A stretch of 64,000 bases of DNA from Streptomyces bungoensis (GCF_001514215.1 NZ_KQ948858.1:1-64000); one strand, 5' to 3'. Counted from the stretch's first letter, positions 43,574 to 52,867 are shown. Made by a program: numbers and translations. Notes: generated from the letters alone by a model not told the origin.

Positions 43574-44839
43574 TCAGGAGGCCAGACCGTCCAGCGGTAC
43601 GTGCGGGTCGGCGAGGGCGTCGGTGTCGACCCGGGCCCGGGAGCGGATCAGGTGCTGGATCGGCTGCGTGACGTCCCACACGTTCACGTTCATCCCGGCC
43701 AGCACCCGGCCCTCCTTCACCCAGAACGCGATGAACTCCCGCTTGCCCGCGTCGCCCCGGATCACCACCTCGTCGTACGACCCGGGCGGCGCCCACCCGC
43801 TGTACTCCATCCCCAGGTCGTACTGGTCGGTGAAGAAGTACGGCACGCGGTCGTAGGCGACGTCCTGGCCGAGCATGGCGCGGGCGGCCGCCGGGCCGCC
43901 GTTCAGCGCGTTGGCCCAGTGCTCGACGCGCATCCTGGTGCCGAACAGGGGGTGCGGGAAGGCGGCGACGTCACCGGCCGCGTAGATGTCCGGGTCGGAC
44001 GTGCGCAGCCGTTCGTCCACCACGACACCGCCGCCGTGCGCCCGGTCGGCCAGCTCCAGCCCCGCCGCCTCCGCCAGCGCGGTCCGCGGGGCGGCGCCGA
44101 TCGCGGCGAGGACGTCGTGCGCCGGGTGCTCCTCGCCGTCGTCGGTGCGGGCCGCGAGGACCATGCCGTCCTGGCCGACGATCTCGGTGAGCCGCACCCC
44201 GAACCGGAAGCGGACCCCGTGCGCGCGGTGCAGCTCCGCGAAGACGTTGCCCAGCTCGGGGCCGAGGACGCCGTGCAGCGGGGTCTGCGACGGTTCGATG
44301 ACGGTGACCTCGGCGCCGTACTCGCGGGCGGCCGCCGCGACCTCCAGGCCGATCCAGCCGGCGCCCGCGATCACGATGTGCCCGTTGTCCCGGCCGAGGG
44401 AGGCCAGCACCCCCTTGAGGCGCTCGGCGTGGGCCAGGCGGCGCAGGTGGTGGACGCCGGCCAGGCCGGTGCCGGGGATGTCCAGGCGGCGGGGCTCGGC
44501 ACCGGTGGCGAGCAGGAGCTTGTCGTAGTGGACGAGGGTGCCGTCGTCACCGAAGTGCACGGTCTTCGCGGCGCGGTCGATCCGGTCCACGGTCTGGCCG
44601 AGGTGCAGCTCGACGTCGTTGCGCGCGTACCAGGCCGGTTCGTGCACGAAGACGCTGTCGCGGGACTTCTTGCCGAGCAGGTAGCCCTTGGACAGCGGCG
44701 GGCGCTCGTAGGGGTGGTCGCGCTCGTCACAGATCAGTATCACCCGGCCGGTGAACCCCTCCGTGCGAAGCGTCTCGGCCGCCTTGGCGCCGGCGAGACC
44801 GCCTCCGACGATGACGAACGTCTGATCCGCGTCGACCAC
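43574..44839 (-). CDS. FAD-dependent ferredoxin-reductase-like oxidoreductase
   Basis: 421 residues; GTG at 44839 with GAGGAGG 6 nt upstream, so the longer in-frame ATG at 44887 is not used. Two Rossmann motifs (FVIVGGGLAGAKAAETL for FAD, IVIAGAGWIGLEVAAAA for NAD(P)H), PYERPPLSKGYLLG, and DIYAAGDVAAFPH mark the ferredoxin/rubredoxin reductase family, with the C-terminal reductase domain (SGWAPPGSYDEVVIRGD). It passes electrons from NAD(P)H to a small iron-sulfur protein. The partner ferredoxin is not in this window; nitrate reductase 4 kb away would be a possible consumer. Confidence 0.88.
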   Translation of the reverse strand: MVDADQTFVIVGGGLAGAKAAETLRTEGFTGRVILICDERDHPYERPPLSKGYLLGKKSRDSVFVHEPAWYARNDVELHLGQTVDRIDRAAKTVHFGDDGTLVHYDKLLLATGAEPRRLDIPGTGLAGVHHLRRLAHAERLKGVLASLGRDNGHIVIAGAGWIGLEVAAAAREYGAEVTVIEPSQTPLHGVLGPELGNVFAELHRAHGVRFRFGVRLTEIVGQDGMVLAARTDDGEEHPAHDVLAAIGAAPRTALAEAAGLELADRAHGGGVVVDERLRTSDPDIYAAGDVAAFPHPLFGTRMRVEHWANALNGGPAAARAMLGQDVAYDRVPYFFTDQYDLGMEYSGWAPPGSYDEVVIRGDAGKREFIAFWVKEGRVLAGMNVNVWDVTQPIQHLIRSRARVDTDALADPHVPLDGLAS

Positions 44840-44943
44840 TTGTTGCCTCCTCGTCAGGGTGCCGCCACATGCGAGCGTCCCGCACACCGGGTGGTGCGGG
44901 AAGAGGGGGTGACCCGATCAGGCCACCCGGTGTCACGTTCCAT

Positions 44944-46278
44944 TCAGATATGCCCCGTCAGTCTCGCGTGCAGGGAGCGGGCGGAGGCGTCGGTCAGCGA
45001 GGCGATCTGGTCGACGATCACCCGCTTGCGCGCGTGGTCGCCGGGCGCCCGTTCGAACAGGTCACGGAACTGCGGGTCGAGCCCTTCGGGCGCCCGGGCG
45101 GTGAGCGCCTCGGCCAGCTCGGCGACGACCACCCGCTGGTCGGCGCGCAGCCGCTCCTGCTCGGCCCGCTGCATCACGTAGAGGTCGGCGACCGCCTTGA
45201 GCACCGCGCACTCCATGCGGGTCTCGCGGGGTACGACGAGCTCGGCGCCGTAGCGGGTGAGCCGGCCGCCGCCGTACGCCGCGCGCGTGGCGCCCTCGGC
45301 GGCCAGGCAGAAGCGGCCGATGAGCTGGCTGGTGGCGTCCTTCAGCCGGGCCTGGGCGACCGCCGTGCCGTCGTAGCCGTGCGGCCACCACTCCTGCGCG
45401 AGGAGCCGGTCCAGGGCGGCGGCGAGTTCCGCCGGGTCGGTGCCGGCCGGCACGTACCGGCCGACGGCGACCGCGAACACCGCCCGCCGCTCGGGCCCGG
45501 CGTGCAGGCTGCCGGGGTCGACGTGACCGGCGTGCAGGCCGTCCTCGACGTCGTGCACCGAGTAGGCCACGTCGTCGGACCAGTCCATGACCTGCGCCTC
45601 GAAGCAGGTGCGGGTGCCCGGGGCGTGCGCGCGGACCCAGTCGAAGACCGGGCGGTCGTCCTCGTACACGCCGAACTTCGGGGACTTCGGGTCGGTGGGG
45701 TGGGCGCCGCGCGGCCAGGGGTACTTGGTGGCGGCGTCCAGGGCGGCCCGGGTGAGGTTGAGGCCGACCGAGCCCTCCGGGGTGAAGCGCTTGGGCTCGA
45801 TGCGGGTGAGGAGCCTGAGGGACTGGGCGTTGCCCTCGAAGCCGCCGCAGTCGTCGGCGAACTCGTTCAGGGCCTGCTCGCCGTTGTGGCCGAACGGGGG
45901 GTGGCCGAGGTCGTGGGAGAGGCAGGCCGCCTCCACCAGGTCGGGGTCGCAGCCCAGGGCCGCGCCCAGCTCCCGGCCGACCTGGGCGCACTCCAGGGAG
46001 TGGGTCAGGCGGGTGCGGGGGCTGGCGTCCCAGGCGTGGACGGGGGTCCCCCCGCTCGAACGAAGTTGAGAGGGGGGGAGGGTGCCCGGGGTGACCACCT
46101 GGGTCTTGCCGGCCAGGCGGCGCAGGGCGGCGGAGTGCAGGATGCGGGCGCGGTCGCGCTGGAAGGCGGTGCGGCCGGGGCGCTTGTCGGGCTCGGGCGC
46201 CCAGCGTTCGACCGATGTCGGGTCGTAGGCGGCCGGGGGTGCGGTGCGGGTGCCTGCGGTGCCAGTGGTGCCTTCCAT
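44944..46278 (-). CDS. dgt: Deoxyguanosinetriphosphate triphosphohydrolase
   Basis: 444 residues. The HD-domain metal site is visible: RTRLTHSLECAQVGREL (His), CLSHDLGHPPFGHNGEQ (HD pair and His), VMDWSDDVAYSVHDVEDG (Asp). It splits dNTPs into deoxynucleosides and triphosphate, keeping nucleotide pools in balance; position near dnaG fits. The N-terminal region between VVTPG and AWDASPRTRLTH carries an extra segment (LPPSQLRSSGGTPV) made by an inserted palindromic element at 46041-46082. Confidence 0.93.
   Translation of the reverse strand: MEGTTGTAGTRTAPPAAYDPTSVERWAPEPDKRPGRTAFQRDRARILHSAALRRLAGKTQVVTPGTLPPSQLRSSGGTPVHAWDASPRTRLTHSLECAQVGRELGAALGCDPDLVEAACLSHDLGHPPFGHNGEQALNEFADDCGGFEGNAQSLRLLTRIEPKRFTPEGSVGLNLTRAALDAATKYPWPRGAHPTDPKSPKFGVYEDDRPVFDWVRAHAPGTRTCFEAQVMDWSDDVAYSVHDVEDGLHAGHVDPGSLHAGPERRAVFAVAVGRYVPAGTDPAELAAALDRLLAQEWWPHGYDGTAVAQARLKDATSQLIGRFCLAAEGATRAAYGGGRLTRYGAELVVPRETRMECAVLKAVADLYVMQRAEQERLRADQRVVVAELAEALTARAPEGLDPQFRDLFERAPGDHARKRVIVDQIASLTDASARSLHARLTGHI
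46041..46082 (+). repeat. In-frame palindromic insert element, copy C (antisense in dgt)
   Basis: On the plus strand CGGGGGTCCCCCCGCTCG, then AACGAAGTTGAGAGGGGG and GGAGG. The GGGGGTCCCCCC core and the following ACGAAGT...GGGGGAGG match copy B; the first 15 nt of copies A and B are missing. The host gene is on the minus strand, so this copy is translated in antisense and still has no stop codon. Confidence 0.75.
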
Positions 46279-46349
46279 GGGTCGACAGTACGGGGCGCTG
46301 GTGACAAATGGGGGGTGCCGGTGCGCCGCGCCCCTCGGTCACGTCGTTT

Positions 46350-47210
46350 TCAGGCTGACGCCAGGTCCGCCTCCGTCAGGGCATGGGTCTGGTCGTAGCG
46401 GTGGAGGACCAGGCGGGCCATCGCCTCGTGGGCGCCCAGGGGGGCCGAGGCGATCCAGGGGGCCTGGCGGGCGCACTCGGTGGCGAAGCGCCCGGGGGCC
46501 GTGAAGCAGGAGGCGATCGCCACCCGGTGGCGGCCGCGTGCGGCCAGCGCCCGGACCGCCGTGTCGACCGTCGGGGCGGCCGCCGAGGCGTAGGCCGGGA
46601 TCACGGGGACGCCGAGGCGGTCGGCGAGGAGGCGGCCCGTACGGCGGGTGTCGGTGGCCGAGTCGGGGTCGCGGGAGCCCGCCGCCGCGAGGACGACCGC
46701 GCCCGTGCGGCGCGTGGCGGCGTCCGCGGCCGGGGGCCAGCCTGCCTCCAGCAGACGGGCGTACAGGGTCTCCACCAGGAGCGGGTGCGGGCCGAGCGGG
46801 GCGGCCACGCGTGCGCGTACCGGGGCCGCGGCGGCGATGTCGGGGATGTCCTGCTTGACGTGGTAGCCGCGGGTGAGCAGGAGCGGGACGAGGACGACGG
46901 GAGCGTCGCCGAGCGCCGCGAGGGTGTCGGGGAGCAGGGGCTCGTTCAGCTCGATGTGGCCCAGGTGGACGGGGAGCGCGGGGCGCAGCTCGCGGACCCG
47001 GTCCATGAGGGCCCGCACGGTGACGAGCGCGCGGGGGTCGCGGCTGCCGTGGCCGACCAGGACCAGGGCGGGCGGTGCGGGCCGGCGGCGCCCGGTCGGC
47101 GAGACGAGCCGGAGGCGGCCGGTGACCTGGCTGCTGATGCTGTTCATGAGGTGCGCCGTACTGTCGAGGTGGACGGGGGACTCGTCGCGGGGCGGGGTCG
47201 ACGCCGTCAT
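46350..47210 (-). CDS. Sirohydrochlorin chelatase-like protein (CbiX family)
   Basis: 286 residues. Two CbiX-type half domains: LVLVGHGSRDPRALVTVRAL with the metal-binding His, and VVLAAAGSRDPDSATDTRR in the second repeat, plus VPLLLTRGYHVKQDIPD. It inserts iron (or cobalt) into sirohydrochlorin. Siroheme is the cofactor of NirB encoded 12 kb away, so it probably serves nitrite reduction. An upstream Gly/Arg-rich 45-residue extension is of unknown use. It divides from the SanA-like gene by 199 bp. Confidence 0.88.
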   Translation of the reverse strand: MTASTPPRDESPVHLDSTAHLMNSISSQVTGRLRLVSPTGRRRPAPPALVLVGHGSRDPRALVTVRALMDRVRELRPALPVHLGHIELNEPLLPDTLAALGDAPVVLVPLLLTRGYHVKQDIPDIAAAAPVRARVAAPLGPHPLLVETLYARLLEAGWPPAADAATRRTGAVVLAAAGSRDPDSATDTRRTGRLLADRLGVPVIPAYASAAAPTVDTAVRALAARGRHRVAIASCFTAPGRFATECARQAPWIASAPLGAHEAMARLVLHRYDQTHALTEADLASA

Positions 47211-47409
47211 GGTGGGATCCTGTCGGGTGGACGTTGCGCTGCCGTTGCGCGGCCGTCACAGGTGTTTTCCGCGGTTTCACGTCGTGCGGATGCACGGGGT
47301 GAGGGAAACGGGCGCACGGCGGGCTCACGGGCCGGGTGAACCGGATCGGCCGTGCGCGCGTCCTCCATGGTCGGGACCGGTCACCGGGAAATCGATCACT
47401 GGGGGGCGC

Positions 47410-48087
47410 ATGAACATCCGTCGACCGCGGCTGCCGCGCACCCGCAGGGGGCAGCGGCGGCTGGTGCAGGCCCTGATGGCCGCGTGCGTGCTGGCGCTGC
47501 TGCCGGCCACCTGGCTGTACGTGTCGACGGCGGACCGGCTGCGGACGACGGCGGACGCGCCGCGCACCGAGGTCGCCGTCGTGTTCGGGGCCGGGCTGTG
47601 GAACGGGGAGCCGTCGCCGTACCTCGCGCACCGGCTGGACGCGGCGGCGCGGCTGTACCGGGCGGGACGGATCAGGGCCGTGCTGGTCACCGGGGACAAC
47701 AGCCGCGAGGACTACGACGAGCCGGACGCCATGCGCGCGTACCTGACCCGGCACGGGGTGCCGGCCGGGCGGATCGTCAGCGACTACGCCGGGTTCGACA
47801 CCTGGGACTCCTGCGTGCGGGCCAAGAGGATCTTCGGCGTGGACCGGGCCCTGCTGATCAGCCAGGGCTTCCACATCCGGCGGGCGGTGGCGCTGTGCGA
47901 GGCGGCGGGCGTGGCGTCGTACGGCATCGGGGTCGACGCCAAGCACGACGTGACCTGGTACTACGGCGGCACGCGGGAGGTGTTCGCGGCGGGCAAGGCG
48001 GCGCTGGACGCCGTGTTCCGCCCGGATCCGCGGTTCCTCGGGCCGAAGGAGCCCGGGGTGGCGCGGGCCCTCGCCGCCGGGCGGTGA
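47410..48087 (+). CDS. SanA/YdcF-like (DUF218) membrane protein
   Basis: 225 residues, ATG at 47410 after ACTGGGGGGCGC. One N-terminal membrane segment (VQALMAACVLALLPATWLYV) is followed by a DUF218 domain: VAVVFGAGLWNGEPSPYLAH, VLVTGDNSREDYDEPDAM and LLISQGFHIRRAVALCEAAG. The family is linked to envelope integrity and vancomycin tolerance (SanA in E. coli). The domain faces the outside. It is followed 103 bp later by the nitrate reductase gene in the same direction. Confidence 0.88.
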   Translation: MNIRRPRLPRTRRGQRRLVQALMAACVLALLPATWLYVSTADRLRTTADAPRTEVAVVFGAGLWNGEPSPYLAHRLDAAARLYRAGRIRAVLVTGDNSREDYDEPDAMRAYLTRHGVPAGRIVSDYAGFDTWDSCVRAKRIFGVDRALLISQGFHIRRAVALCEAAGVASYGIGVDAKHDVTWYYGGTREVFAAGKAALDAVFRPDPRFLGPKEPGVARALAAGR

Positions 48088-48162
48088 CCGGCCCCTCACG
48101 GCGCCCGGGCCGGCGCGGGGAGGTCGTCGTCCCGGCCGCGTAACCGGGAGCGGGCACGGGCC

Positions 48163-48178
48163 GTAACACGCCGGAAGC
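48163..48178 (+). promoter_or_regulatory. Possible GlnR half-box upstream of nitrate reductase gene
   Basis: GTAAC-6 nt-GAAGC, the spacing of GlnR sites (GTNAC-N6-GAAAC) with one deviation. A second GTAAC is at 48140-48144 but 23 nt away rather than 22. The box ends only 12 nt before the ATG, unusually close for an activator site. Confidence 0.3.
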
Positions 48179-48190
48179 ACGCTGGTCGGC

Positions 48191-50338
48191 ATGGAGACCA
48201 CCTCGACGCCCACCCACTGCCCGTACTGCGCCCTGCAGTGCGGGATGAACATCACGCCCCTGCCGCGGGGGGGCGTCGAGGTGACCGAACGGCCGGACTT
48301 CCCGGTGAACCGGGGCGCGCTGTGCGGCAAGGGGCGTACGGCGGCGCAGGTGCTCTCGCCCGCGCTGCGGCTGACCGCTCCGCTGGTGCGGGAGGGCGAC
48401 CGGCTGGTGCCCGCCTCCTGGGAGGAGGCGCTGGACCGGATCGCCGGGGCGCTGTCGGCGGTGCGCGCCTGCCACGGCGCGGACGCGGTCGGCGTGTTCG
48501 GCGGGGGCGGGCTGACGAACGAGAAGGCGTACGCGCTGGGCAAGTTCGCGCGGGTGGTGCTCGGCACCTCGCAGATCGACTACAACGGGCGGTTCTGCAT
48601 GTCCTCGGCGGCGGCGGCCGGGACGCGGGCGTTCGGGCTGGACCGGGGGCTGCCGTTCCCGCTGGCGGACATCCCGCGGACGGGCTGCGTGATCCTCGTC
48701 GGGTCGAACCTCGCCGAGACCATGCCGCCCTCGCTGCGCTTCTTCAGCGAGCTGCGGGAGAACGGCGGCACGCTGATCGTCGTCGACCCGCGCCGCACGA
48801 GGACCGCCGAGCAGGCGGACCTGCACCTGGCGCCCCGCCCCGGCACGGATCTGGCGCTGGCCCTGGGCCTGCTGCACCTGGTGGTCGCCGAGGGCCGCAC
48901 GGACGAGGAGTTCATCCGGGAGCGGACGGCCGGCTGGGAGGAGGCCCGGGCGGCGGCGATGGCGCACTGGCCCGAGTACGTGGAGCGGATCACGGGCGTG
49001 TCCGTCCCCGAACTGCGCGAGGCGGTGCGGATGTTCTGCGCGCCGGAGTCGGCCATGGTCCTCACCGCGCGCGGTCCCGAGCAGCAGTCCAAGGGGACGG
49101 ACACGGTCGGCGCGTGGATCAACCTGTGCCTGGCGACCGGCCGCGCGGGCCGGCCGCTGTCCGGGTACGGCTGCCTGACCGGGCAGGGCAACGGGCAGGG
49201 CGGCCGCGAACACGGCCAGAAGGCCGACCAGTTGCCCGGGTACCGCAAGCTGGACGACCCGGCGGCCCGGCGGCACGTGGCCGAGGTGTGGGGCGTGGAC
49301 CCGGACGCGCTGCCCGGCCCCGGGCGCAGCGCCTACGAACTGCTCGACGCCCTCGGGACCGACGTGCGGGCGCTGCTGCTGATGGGTTCCAACCCGGTGG
49401 TGTCGGCGCCGCGCGCCGCGCACGTCGAACAGCGGCTGCGCTCGCTGGACTTCCTCGCGGTGGCCGACGTGGTCCTCTCGGAGACGGCGGAACTGGCGGA
49501 CGTCGTCCTGCCGGTCACCCAGTGGGCGGAGGAGACGGGGACGACGACCAGCCTGGAGGGCCGGGTGCTGCTGCGCCGCCGGGCGGTCGCGGCGCCGCCC
49601 GGTGTCCGCAGCGACCTGCACGTCCTGCACGAACTGGCGGCCCGCCTGGGCGTGGAGAAGGGCTTCCCCACCGACCCGGAGGAGGTCTTCGGCGAGCTCC
49701 GCCGGGCCAGCGCGGGCGGCCCCGCCGACTACTCGGGGATCACCTACCGCCGCCTGGCCGAGGAGAACGGCGTCTTCTGGCCGTGCCCGGAGCCGCCCGC
49801 GGCCGACGGCTCCCCGGCGGGTACGGACCGGGGGCCGAGCGCCGACGGCGGTGGCGCGACCGCGAGTGGCACCGCCGTGCACCCGGGCACCCCCCGCCTG
49901 TTCCTCGACCGGTTCGCCACCGAGGACGGCCGGGCGCGGTTCGTGGCCGTGGCGCACCGGGCGGCGGCCGAGGAACCGGACGCCGAGTACCCACTGCTGC
50001 TGACGACCGGCCGGGTGGTGGCGCAGTACCAGTCTGGCGCGCAGACGCGGCGGGTGGCGGAGCTGAACGCGGCCGCGCCCGGCCCCTTCGTCGAACTGCA
50101 CCCCCGGCTCGCGGCGCGGCTCGGCGCGGCCGAGGGCGACCCGGTCGCGGTGGTCTCGCGGCGGGGCCGTGCGGTGGCGCCGGCCCGCATCACCGCGGCC
50201 ATCCGCCCGGACACCGTGTTCATGCCGTTCCACTGGCCGGGCGAGGGCCGCGCCAACACGCTCACCAACCCGGCGCTGGACCCGGTGTCGCGGATGCCGG
50301 AGTTCAAGACGTGCGCGGTGCGGGTGGAAGTCCTCTGA
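48191..50338 (+). CDS. nasA: Assimilatory nitrate reductase catalytic subunit
   Basis: 715 residues. The N-terminus carries a [4Fe-4S] site (Cys10, Cys13, Cys17 and Cys45 in HCPYCALQCG and GALCGKG), followed by molybdopterin-guanine-dinucleotide binding domains: NEKAYALGKFARVVLG, DYNGRFCMSSAAAAG, VDPRRTRTAEQADLH, GSNPVVSAPRA and the C-terminal cap (LLLTTGRVVAQYQSGAQTRR, FMPFHWPGEGRANTLTNPAL). NasA/NarB-type enzymes reduce nitrate to nitrite in the cytosol. A ~40-residue Gly/Ser/Asp-rich insert lies around residues 535-570. There is no signal peptide. Nitrite would go to NirBD at 59438. Confidence 0.92.
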   Translation: METTSTPTHCPYCALQCGMNITPLPRGGVEVTERPDFPVNRGALCGKGRTAAQVLSPALRLTAPLVREGDRLVPASWEEALDRIAGALSAVRACHGADAVGVFGGGGLTNEKAYALGKFARVVLGTSQIDYNGRFCMSSAAAAGTRAFGLDRGLPFPLADIPRTGCVILVGSNLAETMPPSLRFFSELRENGGTLIVVDPRRTRTAEQADLHLAPRPGTDLALALGLLHLVVAEGRTDEEFIRERTAGWEEARAAAMAHWPEYVERITGVSVPELREAVRMFCAPESAMVLTARGPEQQSKGTDTVGAWINLCLATGRAGRPLSGYGCLTGQGNGQGGREHGQKADQLPGYRKLDDPAARRHVAEVWGVDPDALPGPGRSAYELLDALGTDVRALLLMGSNPVVSAPRAAHVEQRLRSLDFLAVADVVLSETAELADVVLPVTQWAEETGTTTSLEGRVLLRRRAVAAPPGVRSDLHVLHELAARLGVEKGFPTDPEEVFGELRRASAGGPADYSGITYRRLAEENGVFWPCPEPPAADGSPAGTDRGPSADGGGATASGTAVHPGTPRLFLDRFATEDGRARFVAVAHRAAAEEPDAEYPLLLTTGRVVAQYQSGAQTRRVAELNAAAPGPFVELHPRLAARLGAAEGDPVAVVSRRGRAVAPARITAAIRPDTVFMPFHWPGEGRANTLTNPALDPVSRMPEFKTCAVRVEVL

Positions 50339-50360
50339 CCCGGCCCGTACCGGCCGTTGC

Positions 50361-50798
50361 TCAGCGGCGGGCGAGCCAGTCGCCGCCGTCGAGGGGCGTG
50401 CCGCTCGCGCGCAGCCGGTCGGCGACCCGCGGGGCGGCCAGGTACACCCAGGCCCGCACGGCGCTGCCGTCGGCGCGGACGACGTCCCGGACGACGCGTT
50501 CGTAGAGGTTGCGGGGGTCGCCCGGCGCGTACTCCTCCAGCCGGTCCAGGTCGGCGAGCAGGTCCTCGTACGCCTCCGGCAGGGCGCCGACCAGCTCCCC
50601 GCGCACCTGTCCGCCTGGCGCCTCGACGGCGTACGGGTAGCCGGGCCCGTCGTACAGCACGGCGTCCGGGAGCCGTCCCGGTTCCTCCCGGGCGGTCCGG
50701 CCGCGCAGGAAGAGGCCGTGGTTCGGCTCGCCGGGGCGCAGGGTGCCGTAGACGAAGAACGGGAGGTGCGCGGCGGGCGGGGGGTCCGGAGCGATCAC
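50361..50798 (-). CDS. Gamma-glutamylcyclotransferase-family protein
   Basis: 145 residues from a GTG. The fold-defining start FFVYGTLRPGEPNHGLFL (YGSL-type loop), LYDGPGYPYAVEAPGGQV and the conserved acidic LDRLEEY near the middle are the GGCT-like signature. Family members cyclise gamma-glutamyl amino acids or gamma-glutamylamines to 5-oxoproline; many bacterial members have unknown substrates. It is convergent with the nitrate reductase gene (22 bp between stops). Confidence 0.87.
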   Translation of the reverse strand: MIAPDPPPAAHLPFFVYGTLRPGEPNHGLFLRGRTAREEPGRLPDAVLYDGPGYPYAVEAPGGQVRGELVGALPEAYEDLLADLDRLEEYAPGDPRNLYERVVRDVVRADGSAVRAWVYLAAPRVADRLRASGTPLDGGDWLARR

Positions 50799-50937
50799 GG
50801 AAACGATTCTCTACCCCCGCCGGCTCCTCACACATCTCCATGAAGGCGCTATGGACATGACATGGCGGGCCCACTTAAATCTCAGTGACATGTCCGCGCC
50901 ACCCCCACGCCTAGCAGGCGCCTCCCCGAGGAGACCG

Positions 50938-52587
50938 ATGAGTCGGATACGTCAGCACGTCCGAGGGTCCCGTCGTCTCGCCACCGCCGGCATCGCCGCC
51001 ACCACCGCGGCCCTGCTCGCCGCGGCCCTCTCCCCCGCCGCGCAGGCCGACAGCCGGCCCACCCGGGCCACCGCCGTCGAGAACGCGGCCTCCGCCCTCC
51101 TGGCGCACGCCGCCGGCCTGGGCCTGACCTCCGCCCAGGACACCAGCGTCCGGGACGTGATCGTCGACAGGGACGGCACCCAGCACGTCCGCTACGACCG
51201 CACCTACCGCGACCTCCCGGTCCTCGGCGGCGACTTCGTCGTCCACCTGGCCCCGAGCGGCGCCTACCGCAGCGCCGACCGGGCCACCAGGCACCTGATC
51301 TCCCTGCCCTCCGTCACCCCGAAGCTGTCCGCGCCCAAGGCCGCCGACCTCGCGGTGAACGCCCTGCGCGCCGCCAACCTCGGCGAGAGGCTGCGGCAGG
51401 TCAAGGCCAAGCCGGAGCTGGTCGTCGACGCCCTGCACGGCACGCCCAGGCTCGCCTGGCGCACCAACGCCGCCGGCCAGGACTCGCTCGGCAACCCGGT
51501 CGCCCGCACCGTGCTGACCGACGCCCGCACCGGCGCCCAGATCGACGCCTGGGACAGCATCGAGACCGCCACCGGCGACGGCAAGGGGCTGTACAGCGGC
51601 ACGGTGCCGCTGGAGACGACCCAGTCCGGGTCGTCGTACCAGCTCAAGGACCCGACCCGGGGCAACACCTACACCGGCGACGCGCAGGGCAAGACCGACC
51701 TGTGCTTCCTCAACATCTGCTTCAGCCGGGCCCCCGCGACCCTGTTCACGGACGCCGACAACCACTGGGGCACGGGGACCACGGCCGACCGCGCCTCGGC
51801 GGCCGTCGACGCCCAGTACGGCACCAACGAGACCTGGGACTACTACAAGAACGTCCACGGCCGCAACGGCATCGCCGGCGACGGCAAGGGCTCGTACAAC
51901 CGCGTCCACTACGGCAGCAACTACAACAACGCCTTCTGGGACGACAGCTGCTTCTGCATGACGTACGGCGACGGCGACGGCACCACCTTCGGCCCCCTCG
52001 TCGCCCTCGACGTCGCCGGGCACGAGATGTCGCACGGCGTCACGTCCAAGACGGCGGCCCTGACCTACTCGGGCGAGTCCGGCGGCCTGAACGAGGCCAC
52101 CTCCGACATCCTCGGCACGATGGTCGAGTGGTACGCGAACAACTCCTCCGACCCCGGTGACTACCTCATCGGCGAGCAGATCGTGAAGCCCGGCTTCGGC
52201 AAGGCCGCCCTGCGCTTCATGGACAAGCCCTCGAAGGACGGCAACTCCGCGGACTACTGGAGCAGTTCGGTCGGCAACCTCGACGTCCACTACTCCTCGG
52301 GCGTCGCCAACCACTTCGCCTACCTCCTCGCGGAGGGCAGCGGCGCCAAGACCATCAACGGCGTCAGCTACGACTCGCCGACGTACAACGGCTCGACCGT
52401 CACCGGCATCGGCCGCGACAAGCTCGGCAAGATCTGGTACCGGGCGCTGACGGTCTACATGACGTCGTCCACGAACTACGCGGGCGCCCGCACGGCCACC
52501 CTGAACGCCGCCAAGGACCTGTACGGCTCCGGCAGCACGGAGTACAACGCGGTGGCGGCGGCCTGGAGCGCGGTGAACGTGAACTGA
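50938..52587 (+). CDS. Secreted M4-family neutral metalloprotease (thermolysin-like)
   Basis: 549 residues; ATG at 50938 with CGAGGAG before it. Signal peptide (cut near AQA-DS), an FTP/PepSY propeptide (residues ~35-210, YRDLPVLGGDFVVHLAP), then the protease: HEMSH (residues 362-366) with the zinc-ligand Glu in GGLNEATSD, YGDGDGTTFGPLVALDVAGH, and the catalytic His region DVHYSSGVANHFAYLL. It degrades extracellular proteins for nutrition. Its own hairpin terminator follows at 52609. Confidence 0.96.
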   Translation: MSRIRQHVRGSRRLATAGIAATTAALLAAALSPAAQADSRPTRATAVENAASALLAHAAGLGLTSAQDTSVRDVIVDRDGTQHVRYDRTYRDLPVLGGDFVVHLAPSGAYRSADRATRHLISLPSVTPKLSAPKAADLAVNALRAANLGERLRQVKAKPELVVDALHGTPRLAWRTNAAGQDSLGNPVARTVLTDARTGAQIDAWDSIETATGDGKGLYSGTVPLETTQSGSSYQLKDPTRGNTYTGDAQGKTDLCFLNICFSRAPATLFTDADNHWGTGTTADRASAAVDAQYGTNETWDYYKNVHGRNGIAGDGKGSYNRVHYGSNYNNAFWDDSCFCMTYGDGDGTTFGPLVALDVAGHEMSHGVTSKTAALTYSGESGGLNEATSDILGTMVEWYANNSSDPGDYLIGEQIVKPGFGKAALRFMDKPSKDGNSADYWSSSVGNLDVHYSSGVANHFAYLLAEGSGAKTINGVSYDSPTYNGSTVTGIGRDKLGKIWYRALTVYMTSSTNYAGARTATLNAAKDLYGSGSTEYNAVAAAWSAVNVN

Positions 52588-52608
52588 CGCCGCGCCGCGA
52601 CGCGGTGG

Positions 52609-52644
52609 ACGGCCGCCCCGGGGATTCGGCACCGGGGCGGCCGT
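52609..52644 (+). terminator. Terminator of the M4 protease gene
   Basis: ACGGCCGCCCCGG and CCGGGGCGGCCGT form a perfect 13-bp stem with a 10-nt loop, 21 bp after the stop codon. Confidence 0.85.
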
Positions 52645-52867
52645 TCTGCCGTTGCCAAGGCACGCATGAGCTGTCTCCAGACTCCGGGGATCGAAGTCCG
52701 TGTCGAGAGCCCGTCCAGCGAATGGAGAGCAACAGCCCGGCAGATGTCCGAAGTTTCGCCACCGCCGCCAGAACCCAGGCCGCCCGCGTGGCGCGCCGCC
52801 CTTCACAGTGACCGGCTACGGTGACGCCGCCCCCGGCCCCTTCCCGACAGGAGACACACGCTGTCCG

